Origin: Saccharum officinarum
Lineage: Eukaryota > Streptophyta > Magnoliopsida > Poales > Poaceae
Direction of reading: 5' to 3'
DNA: 64,000 nt
Assembly (NCBI GenBank): GCA_020631735.1
Contig: CM036159.1
Coordinates: forward strand, 19,693,511 to 19,757,510
The position numbers and the translations under genes are program-made. Position 1 is the first letter of the stretch. Each line of letters begins with the position of its first letter. Positions 21,672 through 32,983 of the stretch are shown piece after piece. The notes beneath the pieces were generated by a model. That model worked only from the letters and a program-made list of their open reading frames with translations, was not told where the DNA came from and searched no databases.

Positions 21672-22057
21672 GCCGATGTCGTCGCGTGACGGCGCCGTGA
21701 GTGATTAGGGAACGGTACGCCGACCTATTCGAGACCGAACCTGTTTAGAGGGGTTTTAAATCCGTCTGTATCCGAATCCGGATATTTAACATCTGATACC
21801 GTATTCGTATCCAAATATTTAAATCACATATTTATGATATCGATATCAATCATATCATATCGCGACATTTTTTATACTATTCGTATTCAAATCCAAATCC
21901 GGACATAAATATTGAAAAACAAATACGGATATCGAGCCGTTTTATCACTATCAAGAGCAAGCCGCAGCCCCCACACGCGCGGTTGACAGGGCAGTCTGGG
22001 CGCTGGCCAGCCGCTACCGTACCAAGTTTTTTTTAGGGGCTACCACTACCCTATTAA
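21672..22057. repeat. Repetitive AT-rich tract with CCGAATCCGGATAT motifs
   Basis: The stretch after the gap has several copies of CGTATTCGTATCC, ATCCGAATCCGGATA and AATCCAAATCCGG, which resemble subterminal repeats of a DNA transposon. At 21961-22026 it carries the first copy of a 66-bp sequence repeated at 22391-22456. No coding region is visible. Confidence 0.45.
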
Positions 22058-22456
22058 GGCTGTGTTTAGATCCAATTTTTAGGTGCTAAAATACACTGTA
22101 GCATTTCGTTTGTATTTGGTAATAATTGTCCAACCATTGACTAATTAGGCTCAAAACGTTCGTCTCGCAAAGTACAACCAAACTATGCAATTAATTTTTT
22201 TATTTTATCCACATTTAGTACTCCATACATGTATCGTAAGTTTGATGTGATGAGAATCTTTTTTTGCATAGTACACTTTTCGATGATCTAAACACAGCCT
22301 AAGTTTTTTTTTTCTGAGGGGGCTACCGTACCAAGTTGACATAACTTAGTTAAAATTTTACTTTTGAGTATAGTATATAACTTTGGCTAGCCGCAGCCCC
22401 CACGTGCGCAGTTGACAGGGCAATTTGGGCGCTGGCCAGCCGCTACCATACCAAGT
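21961..22456. repeat. Pair of 66-bp direct repeats
   Basis: Copies at about 21961-22026 and 22391-22456 both read GCCGCAGCCCCCAC...GCG, GTTGACAGGGCA and GCGCTGGCCAGCCGCTACC in the same order, with few differences. The MITE at 22058-22299 lies between them. A third related block, GAGGGGCTACCATACCAAG followed by TTTTACTTTTGAGTATAGTA, is found at 22316-22380 and again at about 29195-29260. Confidence 0.75.
22058..22299. mobile_element. Tourist-like (PIF/Harbinger) MITE, 242 bp
   Basis: Perfect terminal inverted repeats GGCTGTGTTTAGATC and GATCTAAACACAGCC enclose a 242-bp AT-rich body, flanked by TAA on both sides (22055-22057 and 22300-22302). A 3-bp TAA duplication with these termini is typical of PIF/Harbinger-related MITEs in grasses. 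No protein is encoded. Confidence 0.85.
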
Positions 22457-22722
22457 TTTTCCTTGGTTTTTTTATTCATACCATTATAATTTTTGAATTT
22501 TTTAAACTTTGGAAAAACACCATTACTATTCACTTATTTTGAACCATACCATTACAATTCTTCGATTCCCACAAGAATGCCACAGAATACGTATAGATAC
22601 GACTTGGGCTCAGCTGCAGGCGTATACGAATACGTATACTTCATTGCAGGCCCTCTCCCCTGTCACCGACACGCGGGCCCCACATGTCATCTTCTTGTCC
22701 CTCCTCTTCTCATATCTCCTTG

Positions 22723-23137
22723 TGTAAACTCTCTGGATTGACTCACGAATTTAGTAGGGTTTCGAGTTCTCTATATGGCAAATTGAGTAGCAAACGAGGA
22801 ACAGTTAACACGACGATAACTGAGATACAATCGGTCGGCGAGCATCAACTCTCCGCCGCCATCGCCAATCTGGACGCAGCCGGCCTATGCCTATCGTCCT
22901 CTTCCTTGTGTGTTCTCACCTCTCTGCTGTCTCTGTTTTATCCCCTCCTCCAAGACAAACGGCTACGCCATCCAGTTGGGCCTGACGACATTGGGGTTGG
23001 GCTTTCGACTCCTCCTGGGTCGCGTCTTCACTTCTGGGCTTCCCTTTGGTTTGGTGGCGCCAAACTTCTCTAGTGTTCCCGCCTTCTTCTTGTCGCTTGC
23101 TTCTTCTTGCTGCTGCCCCAGAGCAGGGATGCTGACA
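22723..23137 (-). repeat. 3' LTR of the gypsy element
   Basis: 415 bp, bounded by TG and CA. It is the 3' LTR relative to the minus-strand coding direction and pairs with 27994-28408. The two differ by roughly two dozen or more substitutions and small indels by eye. Confidence 0.9.
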
Positions 23138-26100
23138 TCCCCTTCCCCTCGAGAACCGGCTTGCCCCAAGCCGGTGTGCCTGGGAATTGGTGGCGAAGCT
23201 CTTCCTCCAGCTCCCAGGTGGCCATGGAAGCCGACCACGATGACCATTGGATGAGCACCTCAGAGACCAAATGCCCTCCCTGCGGTTTCAATCGATTCTG
23301 CAACACCTTGACAGGAAACCTGAACTTGTCAGCAACATTGGTGGAAGGGAGTTCATAAATGACCTGGAGATCAGGTGAGATGGCTCTCTTCAGCTGAGAC
23401 ACATGAAAAATAGGATGGACATTAGCAGTATCAGGCAGAAGGAGCTTGTATGCTGCATTTCCCACTTTGGCTATGATCTGGTAGGGCCCAAAGTACTTGA
23501 AAGAAAGTTTGTGACAAGCTCTGGTAGCCACTGAGGTCTGCACATAGGGTTGCAGCTTAAGATAGACAAATTCCCTAATCTCAAAAGACCTTTCAATCCT
23601 GTTTTTATCCGCCTGTTGTTTTTGGCGCTGCTGAGCTCTAGCTAACTGTTGCTGCAAGAGTTGAACCATGATGCTCCTTTCTTTTAGCCATACCTGAAGA
23701 TCAGGTACTACACAAGATTGTACCACATCAATCCCAAAATGTCTTGGCTTTTGTCCATATAGAACTTCAAATGGAGTGGTGTTGAGAGATGTGTGGAAAC
23801 TAGTGTTGTACCAGAATTCAGCTAGAGCAAGCCATTTCTTTCACTGTTTTGGACATGCATGAACAAAGCACCTGAGATAGCTTTCCAAACATTGATTCAC
23901 CCTCTCTGTCTGGCCATCAGTTTAGGGGTGGTAAGCTGTGCTCATCTTCAGTTGAGTCTTGGTCATTTTGAAAAGCTCTTGCCAAAAAGAACTTATAAAT
24001 ACCCCATCTCTATCTGAAATCAAGGACTCTGGCAATCCATGCAGTTTGAATATGTTGTCCATGAAAGCAATAGCAACTTGGAATGCAGAATAAGGGTGCC
24101 TCAAAGAAATGAAATGAGCATATTTAAAAAAATTTATCTACTACAACCAAGATGCAGTTGAAATGTTCAGAGGTTGGTAGCCCTTCAATGAAGTCTAGGC
24201 TAGGCACTTGCCAAGCATACTTAGGGACATGCAGTGGTTGTAAGAATCCAGGATACTTAACTCTTTCTGGTTTTGCTTGCTGGCAGATGGTACACTGAGC
24301 AACAAACTGTTTGATCATTTTCTTCATGTCAGGCCAAGCAAAAAGTTCCTTGATCCTTTTATAAGTTACTGAGAACCCTGAATGTCCCCCAACAGGACTA
24401 GAGTGCAGGGACTGTAGGATTTTGAGCTGCATGGAGGCATCATGACCCACCCACACTTTACCCTTATATTTGATGACCCCTTCTTCCAAGCTTAAATGTC
24501 CAGATGGACTGTGAACTGCCAGTGAGGATAAAATCTTGACAGTAGGAGCATGAGAGGAATATGTGTCTACTAATTCTTTGAGCCAAGTAGACTGGAGAGA
24601 AGAGATGGCCAATATTTCTTGATGAGGGCCTGATGGAATCCTAGATAGGGCATCTGCAGCTCTGTTGTCTTTGCCTTGCTTGTAACAGATTTTGAACCTC
24701 GGTCCCATAAGCTTAATTAGTGCTTTATGCTGCCAAGGAGTGGTGAGTCTTTGTTCATCCAAATAGGCTAGACTCTTTTGATCAGTTTTGAGCATAAATT
24801 CTTGATGCTGGAGGTACTGTCTCCAATGCTCCACAACTAACAAAATTGCTAAGCACTCTTTTTCGTAGGTGGAAAGAGCTTGGTTCTTTGGCCCCAGTGC
24901 CTTGCTAACATATGCCATAGGGTGACCATCTTGCTGTATGACTGCTCCTATGCCTTTGTTAGAGGCATCAGTCTCAATGAGAAGTGGCTTTTGAAGATTA
25001 GGTAAAGCCAGCACAGGTGCAGTAACTAGAGCAGTCTTCAGAGTTTGAAAAGATGACTCTTGCTCAGAAGTCCATACAAACAGTTTCCCTTTCTTCAATA
25101 GCTATGTCAAAGGCTTGCTAATGGCACCAAATCCTAGGACAAATTTCCTGTAATACCTAGCTAGCCCTAGAAAACTTCTGATGTCTTTCACAAAAGTTGG
25201 AGTTGGTCAATTCTTGATAGTGGCTATTTTTGTAGGGTCAATGGCAACTCCACAGCACTGATAAATGTCCCAAATAGACCAACTCTGTCTGAGCAAAGGA
25301 GCATTTGGAGAGTTTCACCTTAAACTGGCTCTGTTGCAACAAAAGAAACACCTGCCTAACATGTTCCAAGTGTTCCTCCCAAGACTTGTTGTAGATCATC
25401 ACATCATCAATAAAGACAACTACAGATTTTCTCAAGACAGACATAGTTCATCACATGTTGAAAAGTAGCATGCCCCTAGTAACACCATAAGGCATGACTC
25501 TATACTCATAATGCTCATGGTGTGTTTGAAAAGTTGTTTTGTCAATATTTTGCTCAGCCATTAAAATCTAATAAAACCCAGATGATAAATCTAGTGTTGT
25601 AAACCATTGGGCTCCCACCAATTCATTTAAAAGCTCATCTATAACAGGCAGAGGGAACTTGTTCTTTACCATCATAGCATTGAGTCTTCTATAGTCAACA
25701 CATAAACGTCAATCTCCAGTTTTCTTCTTAACACGTAATGCTGGTGAGGCATAAGGGCTATTGCTCTCATGAATCTAGCCATTAGCCAACAACTGTTTGA
25801 TTTGGTTCTCAATCTCATCCTTCTATGCTACATTGTACCTATATGGTCTGAGCCTGAAGGGTTGAGAACCAGGGAGCAATGGTATGGTATGCTCAGATGC
25901 TCTTTTAGGTGGTAAGCCAGTTGGGGGTAAGAACAAGTCAGAAAACTCCTCCACTAAAGCTTGTACCTCTTTAGGTAACATAGATGGGGTCTGGCTGTTT
26001 TTATACTCTTCAACTCCACCATACACCAAAGTTGATCCCGATGTACTAAAGTAGCCAATTCAGGTTTGGAGATCATTTCACAGCTAGACATCTGAGAGGA

Positions 26101-26457
26101 AATCCCTTGTAATTTGATCTCTTTCCCCAGATAATAGAAGGACATCTATTTTTCCTTCCAATCCACATTCATGGGGCTGTCCGCCTCCAGCCAATCTATC
26201 CCAAGGATAATATCATAGCAACTCAGAGGTAGGATTTTTAGAGTCAGTTTAAATCCATGACCAAAAATCCAAATAGGGCAATCTACAAGTTCATGAGTAC
26301 ATTGGAGGATATCCCCATTAGCAACTCTCACTTGTTTACTTGATTGGAGTGGAGTCCAATGTCTCCATTTTGATGCCAGAGCTTCATTGATAAGGTTGCT
26401 TGAACTGCCAGAATCAATAAGTACCACCACTTCTTGACCATAGAGATCTGCTAGCAT
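23138..26457 (-). pseudogene. Decayed gypsy pol: protease, RT, RNase H, integrase
   Basis: On the minus strand the pieces appear in order. The protease-type active site is LIDSGSSSNLI near 26430. The reverse transcriptase FIDDV box is near 25410. The RNase H start LIETDASNKGIGA is near 24980. The integrase HHCC zinc finger has paired His in PVGGHSG and paired Cys in AQCTICQQAK near 24290-24400, and integrase catalytic regions are DFIEGLP (about 24180) and SDRDGVF (about 24030). A C-terminal chromodomain-like tail (ATWELEEELRHQFPG near 23190) suggests a chromovirus. Several stops and shifts, for example near 25100, 25250-25800 and 23850, separate the pieces. An intact polyprotein would carry out reverse transcription and integration; this one cannot. 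Confidence 0.88.
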
Positions 26458-26571
26458 CCTGACAGTCTGGCCAGCTCTGGTGACCTATCTAGCATTAGCA
26501 GATAGAGCCATTAAGTCCTCCCCAGAGTCTTTATCTTAGTTTGATAGAGTATCATTGGCAATAGTATCAGA

Positions 26572-27679
26572 CTACAACATTTGCCACAACTCTTCCACCA
26601 CTTGGAGAGGTACAGAGGTTGCACATTTGTGCCCTGGGTGCCACTTCATGCCACATTTGTAGCATAGATCCTTGGCTTTCCTGTAGTTCATCGGTGTGGT
26701 GGCTTTATCTTCAGAAGGAGTAGTTTTATTACTGTCAGTACTCTTTCTGTTCTGATTAGAAGAACCACTTGCACCCTTGAAATTGTTGTGAGGATGAAAT
26801 GAATTAGCACAAGATCTTCCAGAATATCTGAAACCATAATTGGTTTCCTTCTTGTACTCTTTCTTGGGGATATCCTTGATAGTTTCCTCCTGTAACAAGG
26901 CAATAGAACTAGCAGTATCGAGATTACCAGGTCTATGCACTAGAACTACAGATTGTATCTCATCTTTCAAGCCATTAATAAACCTATTGGTAAGAATTGA
27001 ACTTGGGATCATGGGCTAAAATTTGGTGGACTAGAGCATCAAACTTCTCAATATACTTAGCGACACTATCCTGTTGACTAATATGGAAGAATTTTCTCAT
27101 TAACTGATTATGTTGGTCCTTCTCAAACCTATCACAAACAACCTTACACAAATTTGCCCAAGAGAGTTACTTAATAGAGTAATCTAGAGATTGGACCCAA
27201 AAGGCTGCATTACTCACAAAATGCATTGATGCTATCCTGATTTTGTGGAAATCAGGTACTGCATATAGCTCAAAGTAATTTTCACAGTTTCTGATCCACA
27301 ATTTGGGTGAACTACCATCAAAGTCAGGAAAGTCAACAAGTGGAATAACATGATTCAACTGAAGTTGAGCAACATCAACGGGATATGGAGTACTCAAAGG
27401 CAAAGCATACGGGATGGGTGGGATGGGGTTGGAAGTTCCTGCACTTGTGACCGGGGTTGAAACGAGGGTGGTGACCACCCCGTTACCAGTACCCCGGTGA
27501 TCGTGTGCATCGCCATGGCCTAACGACCGAGACTTTGTTTCAAACAACTTTCCACCTGGATTCGTCGTAGCCGATTCGGTGAAATCGAGGTGCTCAACAT
27601 CGAACACCTTGTGGGCGTTCATATCCACTTGCTTCTGCAAGATTTGCTCCACCTTGGTAAGAAGATCCTTGAGGTTCAT
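26572..27679 (-). pseudogene. Decayed gypsy gag with zinc knuckle
   Basis: Two open pieces on the minus strand (27679-27167 and 27012-26572) are separated by a stop and a short out-of-frame stretch. The second contains a perfect CCHC zinc knuckle (CYKCGMKWHPGHKC near 26620-26665), the nucleic-acid binding motif of retrotransposon capsid proteins. The first has the capsid-like LWIRNCENYFELYAV and AAFWVQSL. The region 27680-27990 would be the leader and the start of gag, but no clean start is visible. Confidence 0.82.
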
Positions 27680-27993
27680 CTGCAGATCTTGTACCTCCGC
27701 TTGAACTTGGGGCTTCTAGTTAGATAGGTCTTGCAGAGTAGAGGTGTTTGCATCTAGGGACTGCTTGAGGGTCTCGTGCTGAACATCGAGATGCACTTGC
27801 ATCCCCTTGAGGAAGGCGGTGATGTCGCCGACTTGGTTCTCCATCGCCGTCAGCCGCTTTTGCTCACGAGTCTGGTACTGTGGTCAAAGGAGGTAGTCCG
27901 GTTGGGTCGCCAGACTTGCTGAGTTCGTCGGCAACCAAAACTCCGTCGGGATCGGCGCGATCTGGCCGAGGAACGCCTGCTCCGAATACCAAC

Positions 27994-28408
27994 TGTAAAC
28001 TCTCTGGATCGACTCATGAATTTAGTAGGGTTTCGAGTTCTCTATATGGCAAATTGAGTAGCAAACGAGGAACAGTTAACACGACGATAACTGAGATACA
28101 ATCGCCGACGAGCATCAGCTCTCCGCCGCCATCGCCAATCTGGACGCAGCCGGCCTATGCCTATCGTCCTCTTCCTTGTGTGTTCTCCCCTCTCTGCTGC
28201 TCTCTGTTTTATCCCCTCCTCCAAGACAAATGGCTACACCGTCCAGTTGGGCTCGACAACATTAGGGTTGGGCTTTCGATTCCTCCTAGGCCGCGTCTTC
28301 ACTTCTGGGCTCCCTTTTGGTTTGGTGGCCCCAAACTTCTCCAGTGTTCCCGCCTTCTTCTCGTCTTTTGCTTCTTCTTGTTGCTGCCCCGGAGCAGGGA
28401 TGCTGACA
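27994..28408 (-). repeat. 5' LTR of the gypsy element
   Basis: 415 bp, the pair of 22723-23137. It is the 5' LTR in the minus-strand orientation and should have held the promoter. Confidence 0.9.
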
Positions 28409-28616
28409 CCTTGGTGAGCAGCATGCCAGCATCAGTCGCTGTCTATGGCAAGCAGCAGCAGCAACAACACGTGGCCGAGCAGCAGTAGCGGCACGTGAGC
28501 GAGCAGCAGCAGCACGCTGACGCCGGCTGGGAGCCACGAGCTCACCATTGACATGGCCGCGAGCAGCAGCAGTAGCACACCGGAACAGCAGCTAGCAGCA
28601 GCTCGCCATTGACGGG

Positions 28617-28810
28617 GCCACGAGCTCCACGCCAGCTCGGAGCGCCTGGGCCACAAGCTCCGCGCGTCGCTCAAGCAGCGAGCTCCGCACCGGCCGCGCG
28701 CCGTCCGGGCCGTGAGCTCCGCGCACCGTCCGGGTCGCGAGCTCCGCGCCGACCGCGTGCTCCGCGCGCCACCCAAGCCGCGAGCTCTGCGCCGGCCGCG
28801 TGCTCTGCCA
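28617..28810. repeat. GC-rich minisatellite, GAGCTCCGCGC-containing units
   Basis: Within the loop of the foldback element the motif GAGCTCCGCGC or a close variant recurs at irregular spacing of roughly 30-40 bp. CCGTCCGGG or GGCCGCG blocks lie between. The array is imperfect and non-coding. Confidence 0.6.
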
Positions 28811-29271
28811 GCCACGTGCGCCCCACCGCCGGCCGCTCGCCGTGTATTGCTTCTGCTCGCTTGCGTGCTAGCTGCTGCTCGCCCACGTGCTAGCTGCAGC
28901 TGCTCGCCATGGACGGCGACAGATGCTGCTCACCAAGGAGAGATGAGAAGAGGAGGAAGAAGAAGATGACATGTGGGGCCCGCGCGTCGGTGACAGGGAG
29001 AGGAACGCCTGCAGCTAGGCCCAAGTCGTCTCTATACGTATTCGTGGTATTCTTGTGGGAAACGAAGAATTATAATGATATGCTTACAAAAAACAGATGA
29101 ATAGTAACAGTGTTTTTCGAAAGTTCGAAAATTATAATGGTATGAATAAAAAAACTTTTTTATTGAGGGGGCTACCACTACCATACCAAGTTTTTTTTGA
29201 GGGGCTACCATACCAAGTTAGCACAACTGAGTCGAATTTTACTTTTGAGTATAGTAACTTTTTAAAATTTA

Positions 29272-29584
29272 CTCTCTCTGTTCTAAAAATTTTGTAACCG
29301 GAAGACTCGAGGAGCAAATTAAGGTAAGTATAAAATGACCATGCTACCCCTATATAAAGATTTCAGATGCATGGACAAAGTGACAGTACAGACTGGTTCC
29401 GATTCGTGACGACGCACTGCATAAAGCGTTAAAGAGACATCCGCGAGAAAAACAAATGGCCAGTAGGTCTTGTGTGGGTCCTACTTGATGTGATAGCTTA
29501 CTATGACAGTATAGTACCTATGTATGCAAATTTTTTGGGACAAATTTAAACTCTATAATTGTAATATTTACGGGACAGAGAGAG
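29272..29584. mobile_element. Stowaway-like MITE, diverged
   Basis: The ends CTCTCTCTGTTC and GGGACAGAGAGAG are inverted and flanked by TA on each side, and match the CTCCCTCCGTYCC termini of Stowaway elements (Tc1/mariner superfamily) with several changes. The interior is AT-rich and non-coding. Confidence 0.65.
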
Positions 29585-30308
29585 TATTTTATATTTAGAT
29601 CAAAAATTGTAAAAATGGACCTGGGCACCACAAGGATATTGAAATATCTCCCGACACCATAGATTTAGGATCGGATAATCCCGTCTTCCTTATCTCTAAG
29701 GAGGTTTCTTGCCTCTAAACAATACTCTTATGAGTATAATCTGATCACGAGGCTCAGCAACACAATTTACTATCCAACCAAATCTTTTCCTCCTATATGG
29801 TATCATGAGTTTAAGTTTTGCTCTAAGCTACGAGATATTGCTTTCCACTCAGCATGCCTTTAGGGAGCTTGATCTCTGTCGGGAGCAACACCATCATCAT
29901 CGCTCTAGCGTGGGTCGTAGCAACAAATCGCTTAATTATCTCCTCTCTATGGTCGGTCTTCATTGTCTAGATCTCCGCTGCTAGACCGTGCCTGGCCACC
30001 GTACAATTGTGGAGGCGACTGTGTCAAATCACGCCCCAACCATGCGTTTAGGCGCCACCACCGTCGATGACGCACACCACCGTCGACCTGCGTCGTCGAG
30101 CCATCTGATCATGCATTAGCAGAGACGCCTCTGCTGGACGACCATCGGTTCTAATTTGTTGTCCACCAATGAATTTAGGATCATAATAAGATATTTCAGC
30201 TACAGTAAGATGAACAGTAGCACTTCTCTGAGTAAGCAGACGCGCCAACACTTTCACTCTACCGATGCATTTAGGATCATAATAAGATATTTTAACTATA
30301 CATACTGC
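29585..30308. other. Intergenic sequence with a spaced direct repeat
   Basis: No gene is recognised. A 26-base near-identical string beginning ATTTAGGATCATAATAAG occurs at about 30174 and again at about 30268, 94 bp apart. Confidence 0.4.
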
Positions 30309-30460
30309 TATTTTTTATTTTTTATTTTTATTTATATAGCGGATAAGTCATCCACATTTGTTAGATGGTTTGTGTTAATGATCACTGACAGAGGTTTCTA
30401 GGATTTGAACCCATGATCTGTATTACTAGACACATTTCCACCACTACACCACACACTAAT
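30309..30460 (-). mobile_element. tRNA-derived SINE
   Basis: On the minus strand a perfect RNA polymerase III A box (TGGTGTAGTGG, 30451-30441) is followed about 30 bases later by a perfect B box (GGTTCAAATCC, 30411-30401). After a tRNA-unrelated body the unit ends in an A-rich tail (TAAATAAAAATAAAAAATAA near 30335-30309). This is the layout of a tRNA-derived SINE. The sequence does not fold as a full cloverleaf, so it is not a tRNA gene. Target duplications were not resolved. Confidence 0.65.
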
Positions 30461-31750
30461 TTATCGCTATATATAGGATGCTATTCTTTTATATTACCAT
30501 TTTATAATATTATATTAATTATTTGACTGCTAAAAGATCAAATGAAAAAACTACAAATTTTTAGAACTTGTCAAGCGCTATAATTTTAATATAGGGCGTG
30601 TTCGTCTGAGATTGTTTTGAAAAAAATAAAAAATTTGAATCAATTCAAAATATAAGAACTTAAAATAAATATCTGAGACTCTAAACAACTGAAAGGATCT
30701 AAATGTCTAGAAGGGTTGAATAGCCTAAAAATTTATCTACCAAATGCACAACACTAAATCAAAGTAGTTAGTATAAAATGAGATCCTAATAGAAATTACT
30801 TTGCCTAACACTATTTGGGTAAGCCTCCTACTCAATTCTAGTAGCAAGATGATCCTAGTCCACTAATTGTCACTCAACTACCAAAACAAAACCGGGGCTT
30901 TCAACAACTTTAAATAAAAAACTTATCAACAACAAAGTTGTATATTGCGTTGACCACAACAAACAAGGTATTGATCATGGCCAAAATTGAATTTCAAAGT
31001 TCAAGAATTTCTAACACATATTTGGGACTCTAAATAAAATGTGGATGACTTATATTAAAAACTTATCAAATAAAAATATTTCAACTACAAAGTTGTACAT
31101 AGCATTGAGAACTAAAACTGTTAGGTAGACCACGTCAACATCCAAGATTATTAAAAAAGTCTAAAATTAAAGTTCAAATTCTAGAAAATTAAAACAAGAT
31201 TTGGCACTCTAAATAGCTTTAAATCAGAAACTTGTCAACCACAAAATTATAGATCGCGCCGATCTCTAATTTTTTATGTAATGTTATCTTCACTCGACTT
31301 CATATGAAAATGTAGCTATTTCTATAGACGATGATCCTCTTAAGTGTGCCGTCTATGTTAATTGATCTTTAGAGACAACATCTTAGAATGTTCGTCTTTA
31401 TGAATAACCAATTGAGATGCGGATATCTTAAAATAGTCTACTAACATAAACGGTTTTCTTAAGATGTCCATCTCCGAAAATGATTAACGGAGGTAAACGT
31501 GTTCGTTCAATGTTGAGCTCGTTGAAGAGCGGATATGTGGTTGACCTATGAAAAAGAATGTAATCACAAACAAACAGCATGAGGGTGTGGGTGTGTGTCG
31601 TCTCCAAAAATCTTCGCTTCAATTAATAAGATCCCCACCTTAATTAATTAGAGACCTATCTCCTAAAATTCTTTTATAGTAGTGGTTCAATGTTGGGCTT
31701 GTTGAAAAGCCAGCTCCCAGTGAACCAAGCACACCTTGGTCAGGAGCATA
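30461..31750. other. AT-rich repetitive intergenic sequence
   Basis: Recurring phrases such as AAAACTTATCAA, CAAAGTTGTA and GCATTGA or GCGTTGA across 30900-31270 suggest an old decayed repeat, but no element ends or proteins are recognisable. Confidence 0.3.
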
Positions 31751-31984
31751 CTCCCTCCGTCCCTTTATATGTGTCGTTGTTGGTGCGTGTGCCACAAGTT
31801 TGACATGATTTATAGAAAATACGTGCAACATTTATATATCTAAATAAATTTATGAAAAAATTAGATTCAAAGATCTGTCAAATGATACTAACTATATACT
31901 ATAAATATTAATGTTTTTAATACATATTTAATTAAAGTTGTTTCTCGTGAAGCGCAAACGATAGATATTTAGGGACAGAGGGAG
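31751..31984. mobile_element. Stowaway MITE, 234 bp
   Basis: Well preserved inverted ends CTCCCTCCGTCCC and GGGACAGAGGGAG, both flanked by TA (31749-31750 and 31985-31986). This is the standard grass Stowaway signature (Tc1/mariner-type, TA target). It is non-coding. Confidence 0.88.
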
Positions 31985-32308
31985 TATATGTCAGTGTGAC
32001 AGTGTCAGCATAGCATGGTAATAACTTCTTGTGTAAGCTCACCGTGATAATAAAAAAGATGCCCCCAGAACTCATCAAGAATTACTGCTAACAGCCTCTG
32101 TGCTGCGCGCCCCAATCCGTAAGGCTACCACTGGCATTACCATGAGTCCATGACCACTCTTTTTCCCCATACTTACTACAAGCAAGAAATGGTGGATCAT
32201 TAGAACCAAAGGCGTACCACCTCCAGCAGACTTTCATATTTCAGATTGCACAATGCCTCAGTCTCCCCATCTGTGTAAACATTTGCTTCTGCTTTTAACA
32301 ACTATTTT

Positions 32309-32640
32309 TTTTTGAAGGGCAGCAAGATCATTGCTGCAAAGTTTATTACAAGAAAAGGAATTGGTCCATTTTTGGAAAAAAAAAGAGGACCCAAAAACTG
32401 AGCAACTGCACGGTTCCAAAAGTGAAACCGGTCTGACCTGCAACTAAAAGAACTACATACAGATCCAGCTGACAAAACCAAAACACAACTACGAGAATCG
32501 CTGGCAACAAAAAAATCACCACCAACTACAACCATCAACACCTCTTGCGAAACTACCACAGATCGATCCAAACAAGAAAGTTGACAACTACTATAAAACA
32601 ACTGAGAAGACACCATCATCTCTAACCAAGAGCACCACTA
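32309..32640 (-). mobile_element. Probable 3' tail of a truncated LINE
   Basis: On the minus strand a T/G-rich non-coding stretch ends with TTGTAATAAACTTTGCAGC, then TGCCCTTC and a run of nine A. An A-tail preceded by a polyadenylation-like AATAAA is what a 5'-truncated LINE insertion leaves. It lies just downstream of the point where EIN2-like homology stops. No target duplication was found. Confidence 0.4.
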
Positions 32641-32983
32641 GCTGAACCATGAAATACTGAGAACCATGAAGGCAAAACCTAAAAAGAAGGCTGACACACC
32701 ATCAGAAGGATATCAACAGGTTGGATGTCAAGTTGATCAAGGGCTTGTCTCAGAGATTCTTCAACCTATGTCACCCTGATGAGCTGTCTTCACCTTCTTG
32801 TTTAACCACCATTTCATTTGAGGGCTTCATCTCGAAATTTTCTGAAACGCTATGTTCTACTACAATGATACAGACCTCTGGAACTGGTTGCGTCCACTCA
32901 ACACCAACTGATTTTGGCACCTCATTGGTTATAGGTGGTGATGGTTCAGCTTCAGGATTAATCAATGTATCCACAGTCAATTG

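Larger units (their letters stand above)
22723..28408 (-). mobile_element. Ty3/gypsy LTR retrotransposon, near full-length, decayed
   Basis: The element is 5686 bp long with 415-bp LTRs at both ends and a perfect 5-bp target duplication, CCTTG, at 22718-22722 and 28409-28413. It reads on the minus strand. Its 5' LTR (28408-27994) is followed by a primer-site-like GTTGGTATTCGGAGCAGG, and a polypurine tract (GAGGGGAAGGGGA) abuts the 3' LTR at 23138. The coding order is gag, protease, reverse transcriptase, RNase H, integrase, that is the Ty3/gypsy order. Stops and frame changes interrupt pol, so it cannot move on its own. Dozens of scattered LTR differences suggest an old insertion. Confidence 0.92.
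22466..29156. mobile_element. Palindromic (foldback) element interrupted by a gypsy retrotransposon
   Basis: The left arm (22466-22722 continuing at 28409-28424) and right arm (28923-29156) are inverted copies. Matching blocks include TTATTCATACCATTATAATT, TCCCACAAGAATRCCAC, GGGCCCCACATGTCATCTTC and CCTTGGTGAGCAGCAT. The central loop (28425-28922) is rich in CAG/AGC trinucleotides and GAGCTCCGCGC units. The gypsy element (22723-28408) lies inside the left arm, so the foldback is the older of the two. The outer ends merge with other repeats, and I could not define its own target duplication or superfamily. Confidence 0.65.

Noticed and set aside
30401..30451. Possible tRNA gene on the minus strand
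   Set aside because: The A and B boxes are perfect, but acceptor and anticodon stems cannot be paired and an A-rich tail follows, so it is a SINE head.
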